This document shows positions 1 through 10,712 of a stretch of 64,000 nucleotides of DNA, one piece after another. The translations under genes were made by a program, and so were the position numbers. The notes beneath the pieces are model-generated. The model ran no database searches. It saw only the letters and a program-made list of their open reading frames with translations, and was not told the origin of the DNA. Numbering within the stretch: the stretch's first letter is position 1; each line of letters opens with the position of its first letter. The stretch lies in the NCBI RefSeq assembly GCF_002813915.1, contig NZ_CP019335.1, positions 852,388 to 916,387 on the forward strand, read 5' to 3'. The stretch comes from Tenacibaculum sp. SZ-18 (GTDB lineage: Bacteria > Bacteroidota > Bacteroidia > Flavobacteriales > Flavobacteriaceae).

Positions 1-1285
1 GCATAAATCCGTATAAGAAGCAAAAAGAGATGGATGATAAGTAAAAGCTTCTATTAATTTTGTCTTTGTTGTTATTGAAAACTTGAGTTATTCCAAAAAC
101 ACATAAACTTAGTAGAAGTACTATCCAGAAATTGAAATCAGGTTTCATTAAAATACTTATTCCAATAATTGCTATAATTGAAATCGAAATTAAAATCCAT
201 TGAGATATAACAAATGTTTTCTGAAGATTTCTATAGCGAGATTTAAGTTTGATAATAAAGTCAGCAGTAATTATCGCCATAAGCGGGAACACAATATTGG
301 TATAATGTGCTAATTTGAATTTACTTAATGAAAAAACTAAAATTGTTGCTAATGTTCCGAACAAGGTATAATATTCTTCGTTCGTATTTACTGATTTCAG
401 ATTTCTCTTAATCTTTAAGAATGACGTAATATAAAATATAATAGACCAAGGTAAAAACGCCCATAATATTGTATGAACAAAGAAGAAAGGATCTCCGTGA
501 CCTTTGATTGGTCCAGTATTAAAAAATCGACCGAATTGACTATCCCATAAAAAGAATTTTATATCTGAAACATCGGTTTTTCCAAAAACAATTTTTTCCG
601 GATGTATGTCAAACTGCAAGTATAATGTGTAAATCTCAGGAAGAATAAAAACAGATACCAATAGTAATCCTAGAATCCATATCGGGTTTATAATCTCTTT
701 CCATTCTTTTGTGATAATAAAATGGTCTCTTAAAGCGGCAACAATTGGAATCATAGCGAATATTTCGTTTATGATAATAGCAAAAGCACAGACCAAACAA
801 GCCATTACTAAATCAGTCCATTTCTTATTTTGAATATAAAGGTAAAAACAATATAAACTAGCTATGATAAACCCTGTTAAATAAGGTTCCGCCCTAACAT
901 CAAAATTTGAAATTACACTATGTAATGAAGTTGCTAAAATTATTGCGGCTAAAGTTGTCGTTTCTTTATTATAGTTATTTAAAGTGAATTTATAAGTTGC
1001 CCAGATTCCTAATAAAAAGAACAAAACAATAGTTAATCTAAATGCAAAATTGGAGATTCCAAAAATTTTAAAAGATAAAGCTGTTAGCTAGAAAGGTAAG
1101 TGTGGCCTATCAAGCAAATCTTTATCTAAAGAATACAAGTTTACAAAATCATTATTCAATTGCATTTCCTGAGCAATCGAACCATAAAGAGCTGCGTCAG
1201 GCGGCATCATATCTAAAGGAAAACCTAATAATGTGACACAAACTATTAATAATATAATAGTTAACAATGATTTGTTATTACTCAT
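1..1285 (-). pseudogene. ArnT/PMT-like membrane glycosyltransferase, interrupted by a nonsense codon; runs off the left edge
   Basis: The reverse strand reads as a polytopic glycosyltransferase of the GT39/ArnT type, which moves sugars from polyprenyl-phosphate donors at the membrane. The N-terminal 65 codons hold a signal-anchor helix and a DAALYGSIAQEM stretch typical of the first periplasmic loop. They end at TAG (1088-1090) after the residues DRPHLPF. The same frame then continues without stops to base 1 as hydrophobic protein beginning LTALSFKIFGIS. Family members usually have PFW at this point, so a TGG-to-TAG change is the simplest explanation. It overlaps the next gene by 8 bp, suggesting an operon. 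It could be a pseudogene, a suppressed stop or a base error. Confidence 0.75.
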
Positions 1286-2930
1286 TTACAGTAATGCTTT
1301 TAATCGGACTTAATCGTATGTAGTTTATTTCAGGATTAGAAGTGCCAATTAATTGAATTCTACTTGGATTAAATTTTGAATCGGATATGTTGAAGTTAAA
1401 TTCAATTTTATCGTTAATTAACATAGCAGGGAATACTTTTTTAACTCTTCCAACACTTAATGCTACCGCTAGTTTTAATGAATTCAATTTACTTAACATT
1501 TTTCCTGAAGCCAAAACTTCAAAAGAATTATTAGTATTTTTTGTTAAAATTAAATTATCTGAAAAATCTATTTCAATTGAATTGTTTTTACTGTATGAAT
1601 TATTAATGTACTTGTAGTAAATTTTTCCTTTATTCTTTTTAGGTAAAGAATCTGTAGGTGAATTGTTTTTACTAATGCCAACTAAAACAGCATTCTCAAT
1701 TGTATAATTTTTATTGTATGTGTAAAGATCATATTGATTTTTTCTACTGTCCCAAGAGTTTAATTGGTATGGTCTTCTCCCAGAGTAGAACCAATAAAGA
1801 GAGGTGGTTTGATAAGAGTTGTATACTAAAGGTGTTTTATCTTTAATTTTTTCATCCAAAGCTACAATCCATTTTTTGTTTCCATGTATCTCAAATTGTT
1901 TAGGAAATAACCCGTCTGTAGCTATTATTAATCGTAAAAAAGATGAAGCTACTAATGTTACAATCGCTAAAATTTTGAATAGTTTTATGTCTTTTTGGTT
2001 TTCTACTAAGTAGTTAAAAGGAATTACGATTAATGGTATTGATATCGGAACAATCCACTGTGCTTGTGCATGAGTACTGAAGGTACTTATAAAAAAGAAG
2101 CTAATAAATCCTATTACAATGAAGTTCAAAGCTTTTTGAAATAAATCTGTATTTTTAATATTTTTAAAAAATGATTTATACACTATAGGAAATGTGAAAC
2201 CTATGATTGCAATAGAATTTATAATATGCATGTAGGTATTTTCAAATTTATAAACGGCGTTCTCTTTTCTTTCAAATAAATGATACTTAAAAGAAGGAAA
2301 GTCGTTTTCAATTTGCCAAAATAAATGTGGTGAAAATAAAGCAAAAGTTAAAAGAGTAGTCAGCCAAATTTTTCCGTCAAGTAAAACTTTTAAGTTTGAT
2401 AATAATACAAAACTAATAACTAAAATAGCTTGATATTTACTATACATCATACATGCCATTGATATTGCAAGTATTATGTAACTAGTTGTTGATTTTTCTT
2501 TTAAATATTTTTTATATCCAAGTAAAAATAATGCTGTAAAAAGCATCAAAGGCGTATCTGGAACTGTAATAAATCCATATACATTGAATAACGAAGTAGT
2601 TAACGTTAGAAGAATAAATAACCATTTGTAGTTTGATTTTTTTGAGTGGTCAATTAAAAGCCAAACAAAATAAAATGTTATAGGTAGTGTAATAGAGGAG
2701 AAAAAACGAACACTTAATTCTCCTGAGGCAAAGAAAAATTTAGAGATAGAAATCCAAACTGCAACCATTGGAGGATGATCAAAATATCCCCAATTTAATT
2801 CATTGCTATAAGTCCAGTAATAGGCTTCATCCGACAATAATTCTGTAAAATAACTTTGTGTGAGGTTAATTACAAATAAAAGAAAAAAGAATAGTAATAA
2901 TAAGTATTTCGATTGTAGTATTGATTTCAT
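1278..2930 (-). CDS. Dolichyl-phosphate-mannose mannosyltransferase family (GT39/ArnT-like) membrane protein
   Basis: This 550-residue polytopic protein has an N-terminal membrane helix, then a loop with LLSDEAYYWTYSNELNWG and YFDHPPMVAVW. Acidic SDEAYYW plus DHPPM motifs mark the catalytic first loop of GT39/ArnT transferases. About ten further hydrophobic segments and a soluble C-terminal domain follow. The family glycosylates lipid or protein acceptors in the periplasm from a lipid-linked sugar; the substrate cannot be read here. I chose the ATG at 2930 over an upstream TTG. It is followed directly by the interrupted paralogue, so the pair was probably one unit. Confidence 0.8.
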   Translation of the reverse strand: MKSILQSKYLLLLFFFLLFVINLTQSYFTELLSDEAYYWTYSNELNWGYFDHPPMVAVWISISKFFFASGELSVRFFSSITLPITFYFVWLLIDHSKKSNYKWLFILLTLTTSLFNVYGFITVPDTPLMLFTALFLLGYKKYLKEKSTTSYIILAISMACMMYSKYQAILVISFVLLSNLKVLLDGKIWLTTLLTFALFSPHLFWQIENDFPSFKYHLFERKENAVYKFENTYMHIINSIAIIGFTFPIVYKSFFKNIKNTDLFQKALNFIVIGFISFFFISTFSTHAQAQWIVPISIPLIVIPFNYLVENQKDIKLFKILAIVTLVASSFLRLIIATDGLFPKQFEIHGNKKWIVALDEKIKDKTPLVYNSYQTTSLYWFYSGRRPYQLNSWDSRKNQYDLYTYNKNYTIENAVLVGISKNNSPTDSLPKKNKGKIYYKYINNSYSKNNSIEIDFSDNLILTKNTNNSFEVLASGKMLSKLNSLKLAVALSVGRVKKVFPAMLINDKIEFNFNISDSKFNPSRIQLIGTSNPEINYIRLSPIKSITVNE

Positions 2931-2986
2931 AATTGCAAAACTAAACAATTCGCTTTAGCTTTTTAATTAGTTTCCCCTAAAAGAGC

Positions 2987-3946
2987 TTAAAAACCTAAAC
3001 TATCTCTAAGGTAACTATCCTTATTCTTGTTTTTGTTCCAGTAATCAATTTTTATAGATTTAATGAGTTTTGCGGTAGTAATTAATTTTTTTCTTTGGTT
3101 CCCATATCCACTTTTATAACTTTCGGTCCAACTCAAAACTTTATATGGAAATTTAGCTTCAAATGTAATTGATAAAGTTCTGTCTAACGTTGGATATTTA
3201 ATGACATATGTTTTTGAAAAATTATCGCTAGTTGTTGTCGTTTTTGATATGGCTTCGTAAGTTTTCAATTCTTGATGGGTTAAATTCAAAAATGTCATAC
3301 TAGGAATTATTTCTTGCTTTCCTTGAGGAAGTAATTCAGGATTGAGCCTTATTAGTGACCAAAAATCGTCCTCTAGCGTGTTCTTCGTTAGTTTTTTGTT
3401 TTTATAAGAAGCTCCTTCAAAATAAGAGTTTTGACTAAATATTAAGTTGTTTCGGTTGGTCATTTCAGTATATATCATTCCGCACCATTCTTGCATCGAG
3501 AAAGCCATTTTTAATGATGTATTCGTTTTTTCAAAGGGAAAAAAAGTACTCTTCATTATTGAATATGGATAAATTCCAGTGTTGAATTTTTTTGTAGAGT
3601 TTAGTTTTAAAACTGGAATATTAGTTTCTTTAATAAAATCGGCTTTTGTATTAGAGGATTTAGAAAAAGGTTCTGTAACATAAATCAATGAAGCTATTCC
3701 TGTATGAATTTCACCGTATCTAATTTGATTTAATTCATAACTAGAAATTTCAGCTTTTCCATCGAACCAATATTCTTTTGTTTGAGAATTAACTTTTCTG
3801 TCCGAAAAGATTTCAGAACTTTTATCAATATTTGTTTCTTTGAAACTTTCCTTTTCGTTACCTGGGGCGCATGACTGTAAAAGTGTAAATGAAATAAGGA
3901 TCAAAGAAAATATAGAAATAAATTTATGTTTTAAAGTGAGTTTCAT
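2987..3946 (-). CDS. Conserved lipoprotein of unknown function
   Basis: A 319-residue protein with a signal peptide and lipobox ending LLQSC (Cys26), so a lipidated envelope protein. The mature part is rich in Tyr, Trp and beta-prone segments and contains YWFDGKAEISSYEL near residue 60 and a Q-E-W-C-G stretch near residue 150. I know similar flavobacterial lipoproteins, which databases sometimes label 'septum formation inhibitor Maf'; nothing here supports that enzyme. It lies upstream of the two glycosyltransferases on the same strand, about 40 bp away, but no shared function can be deduced. Confidence 0.7.
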   Translation of the reverse strand: MKLTLKHKFISIFSLILISFTLLQSCAPGNEKESFKETNIDKSSEIFSDRKVNSQTKEYWFDGKAEISSYELNQIRYGEIHTGIASLIYVTEPFSKSSNTKADFIKETNIPVLKLNSTKKFNTGIYPYSIMKSTFFPFEKTNTSLKMAFSMQEWCGMIYTEMTNRNNLIFSQNSYFEGASYKNKKLTKNTLEDDFWSLIRLNPELLPQGKQEIIPSMTFLNLTHQELKTYEAISKTTTTSDNFSKTYVIKYPTLDRTLSITFEAKFPYKVLSWTESYKSGYGNQRKKLITTAKLIKSIKIDYWNKNKNKDSYLRDSLGF

Positions 3947-3996
3947 GATTCATTTCATTTTAAATAGAGTGAAATGGTTATATAAATTTAATAATA

Positions 3997-4027
3997 AAAA
4001 ACCCCGAGAAATTCTCAGGGCTTTCGT
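3997..4027. terminator. Hairpin terminator between clpC and the lipoprotein gene
   Basis: CCCCGAGAAATTCTCAGGG forms a strong GC-capped stem flanked by A and T runs. It sits just past the clpC stop codon and can act for clpC on the reverse strand. Confidence 0.75.
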
Positions 4028-4030
4028 TAT

Positions 4031-6592
4031 TTATTCTTCATCAACTTCTGTTCGAGTTTCTGTAGGTTTTTCACCTTTGTCAATTTTTATCGTTAACTCT
4101 TTTGTTTCATCGTTGAGATCCATAAAAATTGAATCTCCCTCGTTTAATTTTGAATTTACAATTTCTTCTGCCAGTGCATCCTCAATAAACTTTTGAATAG
4201 CTCTTTTTAATGGTCTAGCTCCATATTGCTTATCAAAACCTTTGTCTGCGATATAATCTTTTGCTTTTGCTGTTAAGCTTAATTTGTATCCAAGATCAGA
4301 GATTCGATCGAGTAATTTTTTAAGTTCAATATCGATGATTTTATGAATATCATCACGCTCAAGAGAGTTGAAAATAATAACATCATCAATACGATTTAAA
4401 AATTCAGGAGCAAATGATTTCTTTAAGGCGCTTTCTATAATTCCTCTCGCATTTGAATCTTCTTGCTCTTTCTTTGCTTGAGTACCAAAACCAACACCAG
4501 CTCCAAAATCTTTTAACTTACGAACACCAATATTTGATGTCATAATAATTATAGTATTTCTAAAGTCAATTTTTCTTCCTAAACTATCTGTAACATGCCC
4601 ATCATCTAGAATTTGTAATAACATATTGAATACGTCTGGATGAGCCTTTTCGATCTCGTCTAGAAGAATTACAGAATATGGTTTGCGACGAACTTTTTCA
4701 GTTAACTGTCCACCTTCTTCGTATCCAACATATCCTGGAGGCGCTCCAATAAGTCTTGAGATAGCGAATTTTTCCATGTATTCACTCATGTCAATTCTGA
4801 TTAAAGATTCGTCCGAATCAAATAATTCTCGAGCTAATACTTTTGCTAATTGAGTTTTACCAACACCAGTAGATCCTAAGAAAATAAAAGAACCAATTGG
4901 TTTGTTCGGATCTTTTAGACCAACTCTATTACGTTGGATTGCTTTCACAACTTTGGTAACAGCTTCGTCTTGACCAATAACCTTTCCTTGAATCATACTT
5001 GGAAGTTCTGCCAGTCTATGGCTTTCGGCTTCGGCAACTCTATTTACAGGAATTCCAGTCATCATTGAAACTACTTCAGCTACATTATCTTCAGTAACAG
5101 TTTCTCTATGAAGCTTTGAATCTTCTTCCCATTGATTTTGAGCTGAATCTAATGCTGCTTCTATGTTCTTTTCGTCATCACGTAACTTAGCAGCTTCCTC
5201 ATATTTTTGTCCGCTTACAGCTTTTGTTTTGCGTTCTCTAATTTCTTCCAGTTTAGATTCTAATTCTAGGATTTGTTGAGGTACTACTATATTTGTAATG
5301 TGAATTCGTGAACCCGCTTCATCTAAAGCATCAATAGCTTTGTCTGGTAGAAAACGGTCTGTCATATATCGGTTTGTTAATTTCACACATGCTTCGATAG
5401 CTTCATCCGTAAATTCAACATTATGGTGTGCTTCGTATTTACCTTTTATATTGTGTAAAATCTGAATTGTTTCTTCAACAGTTGTAGGATCTACCATTAC
5501 TTTTTGAAAACGACGTTCCAATGCTCCATCTTTTTCGATGTTTGTTCTATATTCATCTAGAGTTGTCGCACCAATACATTGAATTTCTCCACGAGCTAAA
5601 GCTGGTTTTAGCATATTAGATGCGTCTAAAGAACCAGTAGCGCCACCTGCGCCTACGATTGTATGAATTTCGTCAATAAATAGAATGATATCGTCATTTT
5701 TTTCTAATTCATTCATCAAAGCTTTCATTCTTTCTTCGAATTGCCCTCTATACTTTGTACCAGCAACCAAACTTGCCAAATCAAGAGAGATTATTCTTTT
5801 GTCAAAAAGAATTCTTGAAACTTTTCTATTTACAATTCTTAGAGCTAAACCTTCTGCAATTGCTGATTTACCCACACCAGGCTCACCAATAAGCATTGGA
5901 TTGTTTTTCTTTCTTCTACTTAAAATTTGGGAAACACGTTCTATCTCCTTCAATCTTCCGACTACAGGATCGAGTTTTTCATTTTCAGCTAAAGCAGTCA
6001 AATCTCTTCCGAAGTTGTCTAAAACAGGTGTTTTTGATTTTTTATTAGCTTTACTTCTTTGGGAAGATTGTTGTTGGCCGTATGGTCCGGATTTTTCCTC
6101 AGCGAATTCATCATCATTAGTTTCTGCAATAGGATTAATTATGCTGCCACCATCAATGTTTAACTCTTTATACAAAGCTTTTGCCTGATCATAGTCAACA
6201 TCATATTTCTGAAGAAGTTTTGTTGTAGGATCATTCTCATTTCTTAAAATGCATAGTAACAAATGGGCAGTGTCTATAGCGTCACTTTGGTATAATTTAG
6301 CTTCTAAAAATGTAGTTTTTATAGCCTTTTCCGCTTGACGAGTTAAGTGTAAATTTTTCTTTTGATTTGCTTCAATTAGAGATGAGGTAGGGTTTAATCT
6401 TTCTAATTTATTTCTAACTAAATCTAAATCTATATCAAAAGTGGTTAAAATTTCTATCGCTTTTCCGTCTCCCTTTCTTATTAAACCAAGTAAAAGATGC
6501 TCCGTTCCAATAAAGTCGTGTCCTAATCTTAAGGCCTCTTCCTTACTGAAGGTAATTACATCTCTTACGCCAGGTGAAAAATTTTCGTCCAT
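4031..6592 (-). CDS. clpC: ATP-dependent Clp protease ATP-binding subunit ClpC
   Basis: An 853-residue AAA+ unfoldase that feeds substrates to ClpP in the cytoplasm. Order of parts: Clp N-domain repeats (residues 1-145), AAA-1 with Walker A GEPGVGKS and Walker B LFIDEIH, a middle region with a UVR-like motif (QKYEEAAKLRDDE), AAA-2 with GSTGVGKTQ and the LLDEIEKAHPDV box, and the C-terminal small domain ending in an acidic tail. Length fits ClpC. I chose the ATG at 6592 (MDENFSPGVRD), matching the conserved N-domain start, over an upstream in-frame ATG. It is divergent from gyrA across about 300 bp. Confidence 0.95.
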   Translation of the reverse strand: MDENFSPGVRDVITFSKEEALRLGHDFIGTEHLLLGLIRKGDGKAIEILTTFDIDLDLVRNKLERLNPTSSLIEANQKKNLHLTRQAEKAIKTTFLEAKLYQSDAIDTAHLLLCILRNENDPTTKLLQKYDVDYDQAKALYKELNIDGGSIINPIAETNDDEFAEEKSGPYGQQQSSQRSKANKKSKTPVLDNFGRDLTALAENEKLDPVVGRLKEIERVSQILSRRKKNNPMLIGEPGVGKSAIAEGLALRIVNRKVSRILFDKRIISLDLASLVAGTKYRGQFEERMKALMNELEKNDDIILFIDEIHTIVGAGGATGSLDASNMLKPALARGEIQCIGATTLDEYRTNIEKDGALERRFQKVMVDPTTVEETIQILHNIKGKYEAHHNVEFTDEAIEACVKLTNRYMTDRFLPDKAIDALDEAGSRIHITNIVVPQQILELESKLEEIRERKTKAVSGQKYEEAAKLRDDEKNIEAALDSAQNQWEEDSKLHRETVTEDNVAEVVSMMTGIPVNRVAEAESHRLAELPSMIQGKVIGQDEAVTKVVKAIQRNRVGLKDPNKPIGSFIFLGSTGVGKTQLAKVLARELFDSDESLIRIDMSEYMEKFAISRLIGAPPGYVGYEEGGQLTEKVRRKPYSVILLDEIEKAHPDVFNMLLQILDDGHVTDSLGRKIDFRNTIIIMTSNIGVRKLKDFGAGVGFGTQAKKEQEDSNARGIIESALKKSFAPEFLNRIDDVIIFNSLERDDIHKIIDIELKKLLDRISDLGYKLSLTAKAKDYIADKGFDKQYGARPLKRAIQKFIEDALAEEIVNSKLNEGDSIFMDLNDETKELTIKIDKGEKPTETRTEVDEE

Positions 6593-6894
6593 ATATATAT
6601 TCTTGATTTGTAAAGTTAATAAGAATTTTAATGAAAAACACAAAAACGATGCCAGTAAAACAATACGACAAAAAGGCAGTTCAGATGTTAATTAGTTATT
6701 TGTTAGAAAAACCTTCTTTGATTGTTGATAAGTTCAATAAAAACGATTGAGTAAAAGTTTGGAAATAATGGGTAAAAGTCTATCTTGCACTGTTTGTAAA
6801 AAGAAATACAACTTTGTATTTTAAAAAGTGAATTTTATAACATTAAAATTCACTTTTTTGACGAAATGAGTATTAATGATTTAAATTGAGATAT
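6593..6894. promoter_or_regulatory. Divergent intergenic region between clpC and gyrA
   Basis: This 300-bp AT-rich gap must contain promoters for both clpC (left) and gyrA (right). I see a run of TTTTAAAAAGTGAATTTTA-like inverted sequence around 6820-6855 but no certain TAnnTTTG box in a convincing position, so no single promoter is called. Confidence 0.4.
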
Positions 6895-9381
6895 ATGGCA
6901 GACGGGGAAAAGTTAATTCCAATTAATATCGAAGAACAAATGAAATCCGCTTACATTGACTATTCAATGTCAGTAATTGTTTCGAGAGCTTTACCAGATG
7001 TAAGAGATGGTTTAAAGCCTGTACATAGAAGGGTTTTGTACGGAATGCATGAGTTAGGAATTAAATCAACAGGAGCATATAAAAAATCGGCAAGAGTAGT
7101 AGGAGAGGTGTTAGGTAAATATCATCCACATGGAGATACTTCGGTTTATGATTCTATGGTACGTATGGCACAAAACTGGAGCATGCGTTACATGATGATT
7201 GATGGGCAAGGAAACTTTGGTTCTGTTGATGGAGATAGTCCGGCAGCTATGCGTTACACGGAGGTTAGAATGCAAAAAATATCAGAAGAAATGCTTTCTG
7301 ATATTGAGAAAGATACAGTAGATCACAAGTTAAACTTCGATGATACTTTACACGAGCCAACTGTATTACCAACTAGAATTCCGAACTTATTAGTTAACGG
7401 AGCTTCTGGTATTGCGGTAGGTATGGCAACTAATATGGCGCCACACAATTTAACCGAAGTCATCAATGGAACGATTGCCTATATTGATAACCGTGATATT
7501 GAAATCGATGATTTAATGCAGCACATTAAAGCACCAGATTTTCCAACAGGAGGAATTATTTACGGTTATGATGGTGTAAGAGATGCTTTTCACACAGGAC
7601 GTGGACGAATCGTAATGCGCGCAAAAGCTACTATTGAAGAGGTAAAAGGTCGTGAATGTATCATAGTTACTGAAATACCATATCAAGTCAATAAGGCAGA
7701 GATGATTAAGAAAACTGCTGATTTGGTTAACGACAAGAAATTAGAAGGTATTGCAAGTATTCGCGATGAGTCAGACAGAAAGGGTATGCGAATCGTTTAC
7801 GTCTTAAAGCGTGATGCAATCCCTAATATTGTTTTAAATAAATTATTTAAATACACGCAATTGCAAACGTCTTTTAGTGTTAATAATATTGCACTTGTTA
7901 AAGGTCGTCCTCAGCAGTTAAACTTAAAAGAGTTAATTCACTATTTCGTAGAACATAGACATGAAGTAATCGTTAGAAGAACTGAATATGAACTCAAAAA
8001 GGCTGAGGCTAGAGCACATATTTTAGAAGGTTTAATTATTGCTTCAGATAATATTGATGAAGTAATTTCAATTATTAGAGGCTCTGCTAATGCCGATGAA
8101 GCGAGAGAAAGTTTGATAAAAAGATTTGAGTTAACAGAGATTCAAGCCAAAGCTATTGTTGAAATGCGTCTTCGTCAGTTAACTGGACTAGAACAAGACA
8201 AATTAAGAGGTGAATATGATGAAATCATAAAAACAATTGCTGATTTAAAAGATATTTTAGCTAACGAGCCAAGAAGATATCAAATTATCAAGGATGAGTT
8301 GGAATTAATTCGTGATAAATATGGTGATGAGCGTCGTTCAGTTATTGAATATGCGGGAGGAGATATGAGAATTGAAGATATGATTCCAAATTCCAAAGTT
8401 GTTGTTACGATTTCTCATGCCGGATATGTTAAAAGAACCAATCTAGATGAATATAAAGTTCAAAATAGAGGGGGTAGAGGTCAAAAAGGAGTAACTACAC
8501 GTAATGAAGATTTCTTAGAGCATTTATTTGTTGGTACAAACCATCAGCATATGTTGTTCTTTACACAAAAGGGAAAAGTTTTCTGGATGAGAGTATTTGA
8601 AATTCCAGAAGGAGGAAAGAATACTAAAGGTAGAGCAATTCAAAACTTGATCAATATCGAACAGGATGATAAAGTGAAGGCATTCTTGGTTACTGATGAT
8701 TTAAAAGATGAGGATTATATCAACAACCATTATGTAATCATGGCAACTAAGAAGGGTAAGGTTAAGAAAACACCTCTAGAACAATATTCTAGACCAAGAG
8801 CTAATGGTATTAACGCAATTACTATAAAAGAAGGAGATGAATTATTAGAAGCTAAATTAACTACTGGAGATAGTCAAGTTATGCTGGCATTAAGATCTGG
8901 TAAAGCAATTCGTTTTGAAGAAGAGAAAACGAGGCCAATGGGTCGAACAGCTTCTGGTGTTAGAGGTATTACACTGCAGCATGAAGAAGATGAAGTTGTT
9001 GGAATGGTTTCTGTAAATGATATGGAGAGTAATATCTTGGTAGTTTCAGAAAAAGGTTATGGTAAACGATCTAAACTTGAGGATTATCGAATTACAAATC
9101 GTGGAGGAAAAGGTGTCAAAACATTGAATATCTCAGAAAAAACCGGTAATTTGGTCGCCATAAAAAATGTAGATGATTCTAACGATCTAATGATCATCAA
9201 TAAGTCAGGAATCACAATAAGAATGGCTGTTGAGGATTTAAGAGTTATGGGAAGAGCTACGCAAGGTGTAAAATTAATCAATATTAAGAATAGTGATAGT
9301 ATCGCAGCAGTCGCAAAAGTTATGCACGAGGAAGATGAAGAAAATGGCACAGAAATTGAAAACGAAACTAGTGTAAATTAA
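6895..9381 (+). CDS. gyrA: DNA gyrase subunit A
   Basis: An 828-residue type IIA topoisomerase subunit that breaks and rejoins DNA to introduce negative supercoils with GyrB. The start is ATG 6895 ([17 protein letters not shown]), not the TTG three codons upstream. The catalytic tyrosine is Tyr121 in AAMRYTEVR. The quinolone-determining loop is [17 protein letters not shown], with Thr at the position of E. coli Ser83 and Asp at Asp87. The C-terminal beta-pinwheel carries a GyrA-box-like element (NRGGRGQKG) near residue 525, and the protein ends in an acidic tail. Confidence 0.97.
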   Translation: MADGEKLIPINIEEQMKSAYIDYSMSVIVSRALPDVRDGLKPVHRRVLYGMHELGIKSTGAYKKSARVVGEVLGKYHPHGDTSVYDSMVRMAQNWSMRYMMIDGQGNFGSVDGDSPAAMRYTEVRMQKISEEMLSDIEKDTVDHKLNFDDTLHEPTVLPTRIPNLLVNGASGIAVGMATNMAPHNLTEVINGTIAYIDNRDIEIDDLMQHIKAPDFPTGGIIYGYDGVRDAFHTGRGRIVMRAKATIEEVKGRECIIVTEIPYQVNKAEMIKKTADLVNDKKLEGIASIRDESDRKGMRIVYVLKRDAIPNIVLNKLFKYTQLQTSFSVNNIALVKGRPQQLNLKELIHYFVEHRHEVIVRRTEYELKKAEARAHILEGLIIASDNIDEVISIIRGSANADEARESLIKRFELTEIQAKAIVEMRLRQLTGLEQDKLRGEYDEIIKTIADLKDILANEPRRYQIIKDELELIRDKYGDERRSVIEYAGGDMRIEDMIPNSKVVVTISHAGYVKRTNLDEYKVQNRGGRGQKGVTTRNEDFLEHLFVGTNHQHMLFFTQKGKVFWMRVFEIPEGGKNTKGRAIQNLINIEQDDKVKAFLVTDDLKDEDYINNHYVIMATKKGKVKKTPLEQYSRPRANGINAITIKEGDELLEAKLTTGDSQVMLALRSGKAIRFEEEKTRPMGRTASGVRGITLQHEEDEVVGMVSVNDMESNILVVSEKGYGKRSKLEDYRITNRGGKGVKTLNISEKTGNLVAIKNVDDSNDLMIINKSGITIRMAVEDLRVMGRATQGVKLINIKNSDSIAAVAKVMHEEDEENGTEIENETSVN

Positions 9382-9414
9382 CAATACAGTATAAAATAAC
9401 TAATATTAACTAAG

Positions 9415-10659
9415 ATGAGAAAACAAGTTTTAGCAATTTCTTTAGGTTTACTAACATTAGGTTCTTTTGCTCAAAAAAAAGAGCTTAAATCTATTGAGAA
9501 AGCACTTAAAAATAATGATTTTACTGGAGCTTTGACGATTGTAAATTCACTTGATGCTTCAATTGAAAGTGCAGATGATAAGTATAAATCTAAGTATTAC
9601 TTCTTAAAAGGGCAGGCTTTTGCTGGTAAGAAGGAATATCAAAAGGCAGCTGATGCTTTCAATCAATTATTTGATTTCGAAAAGAAAATAGGGAAAGAAC
9701 GTTATTCGGGTGAGGCTAGACCGAAGCTAGATAAGTTAATCCAATCTGTATCTGAAAGAGCAGTTAATTTATATAATAAAGAGAAGAATTATGATGAGGC
9801 TTCAAAATTCTTTTATTTAACGTATAAATTAAGTCCAAGAGATACTGCTTTTGCATACAACGCAGCTGTAAGTGCAACTCAAGCTAAGAATTACGATGCA
9901 GCAATTAATTATTACAAAGAGTTGATCCAAATTGGTTACACAGGCAAAGAAGTTCAATACTTCGCTATCAATAAGGCGACTGGTAAGGAAGAAAATTTAG
10001 GTAATAAAGTGCAAAGAGATGCGATGGTTAAGTCAGGGAAATATTCTACTCCAACTGAAAAAACGACTGAGGGTAGATCTGCAACAATCATTAAAAACTT
10101 TGGTTTAATTTTAAAAGAGCAAGGTAAAACTGATGAGGCTATCGTTGCTATTTCTAAAGCTAGAAAAGCAAATCCAAAAGACTTAAACCTATTATTGAAT
10201 GAGGCTCAGTTGTATATCGAGTTAGGTAAAATGGATAAGTTTGGAGAATTAATGACGGAGGCTGTTTCATTAGATCCAAATAACCCAACATTGTACTATA
10301 ATTTGGGTGTAGTAAACTTTAACCAAGGTAGAACAGAAGAGGCTGAAAAATACTATAAGAAGGCAATTGAAATTAAGCCAGATTATGCTGATGCTTACAT
10401 GAATTTATCAGTTGTAATTTTAGACAAGGAGAAGGCTATTGTAGAGGAAATGAATAAGAATTTGTCAAACTTTAAGAAGTACGATGAATTAGCTCTTAAG
10501 CAAAAAGAAGTTTACAAAGAAGCTTTACCATATTTAGAAAAGGCAGATAGCTTAAATAGAAGCTTAGATACAGTTAAGTCTTTAATGAGTATCTACGAAG
10601 TTCTTGAAATGGAAGGGAAATCTAAAGAATTTAGAGGCTTATACAAATCAATGAAATAA
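9415..10659 (+). CDS. Secreted tetratricopeptide-repeat protein
   Basis: A 414-residue protein with a cleavable signal peptide (MRKQVLAISLGLLTLGSFAQ) followed by helical TPR repeats. The clearest are PTLYYNLGVVNFNQGRTEEA and YYKKAIEIKPDYADAYMNL near residues 295-335. TPR arrays mediate protein-protein contacts, here in the periplasm. It starts 33 bp after gyrA and ends at a strong terminator, so it may be cotranscribed with gyrA. No partner can be named. Confidence 0.85.
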   Translation: MRKQVLAISLGLLTLGSFAQKKELKSIEKALKNNDFTGALTIVNSLDASIESADDKYKSKYYFLKGQAFAGKKEYQKAADAFNQLFDFEKKIGKERYSGEARPKLDKLIQSVSERAVNLYNKEKNYDEASKFFYLTYKLSPRDTAFAYNAAVSATQAKNYDAAINYYKELIQIGYTGKEVQYFAINKATGKEENLGNKVQRDAMVKSGKYSTPTEKTTEGRSATIIKNFGLILKEQGKTDEAIVAISKARKANPKDLNLLLNEAQLYIELGKMDKFGELMTEAVSLDPNNPTLYYNLGVVNFNQGRTEEAEKYYKKAIEIKPDYADAYMNLSVVILDKEKAIVEEMNKNLSNFKKYDELALKQKEVYKEALPYLEKADSLNRSLDTVKSLMSIYEVLEMEGKSKEFRGLYKSMK

Positions 10660-10682
10660 TTAAAAGAAATTAAAGAATAAAA

Positions 10683-10712
10683 AAGAGAAGCTATTTAGCT
10701 TCTCTTTTTTTA
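10683..10712. terminator. Bidirectional terminator
   Basis: AGAGAAGC-tattta-GCTTCTCT followed by seven T on the plus strand lies between the convergent TPR and NlpC/P60 genes and overlaps the 3' end of the latter. Confidence 0.85.
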
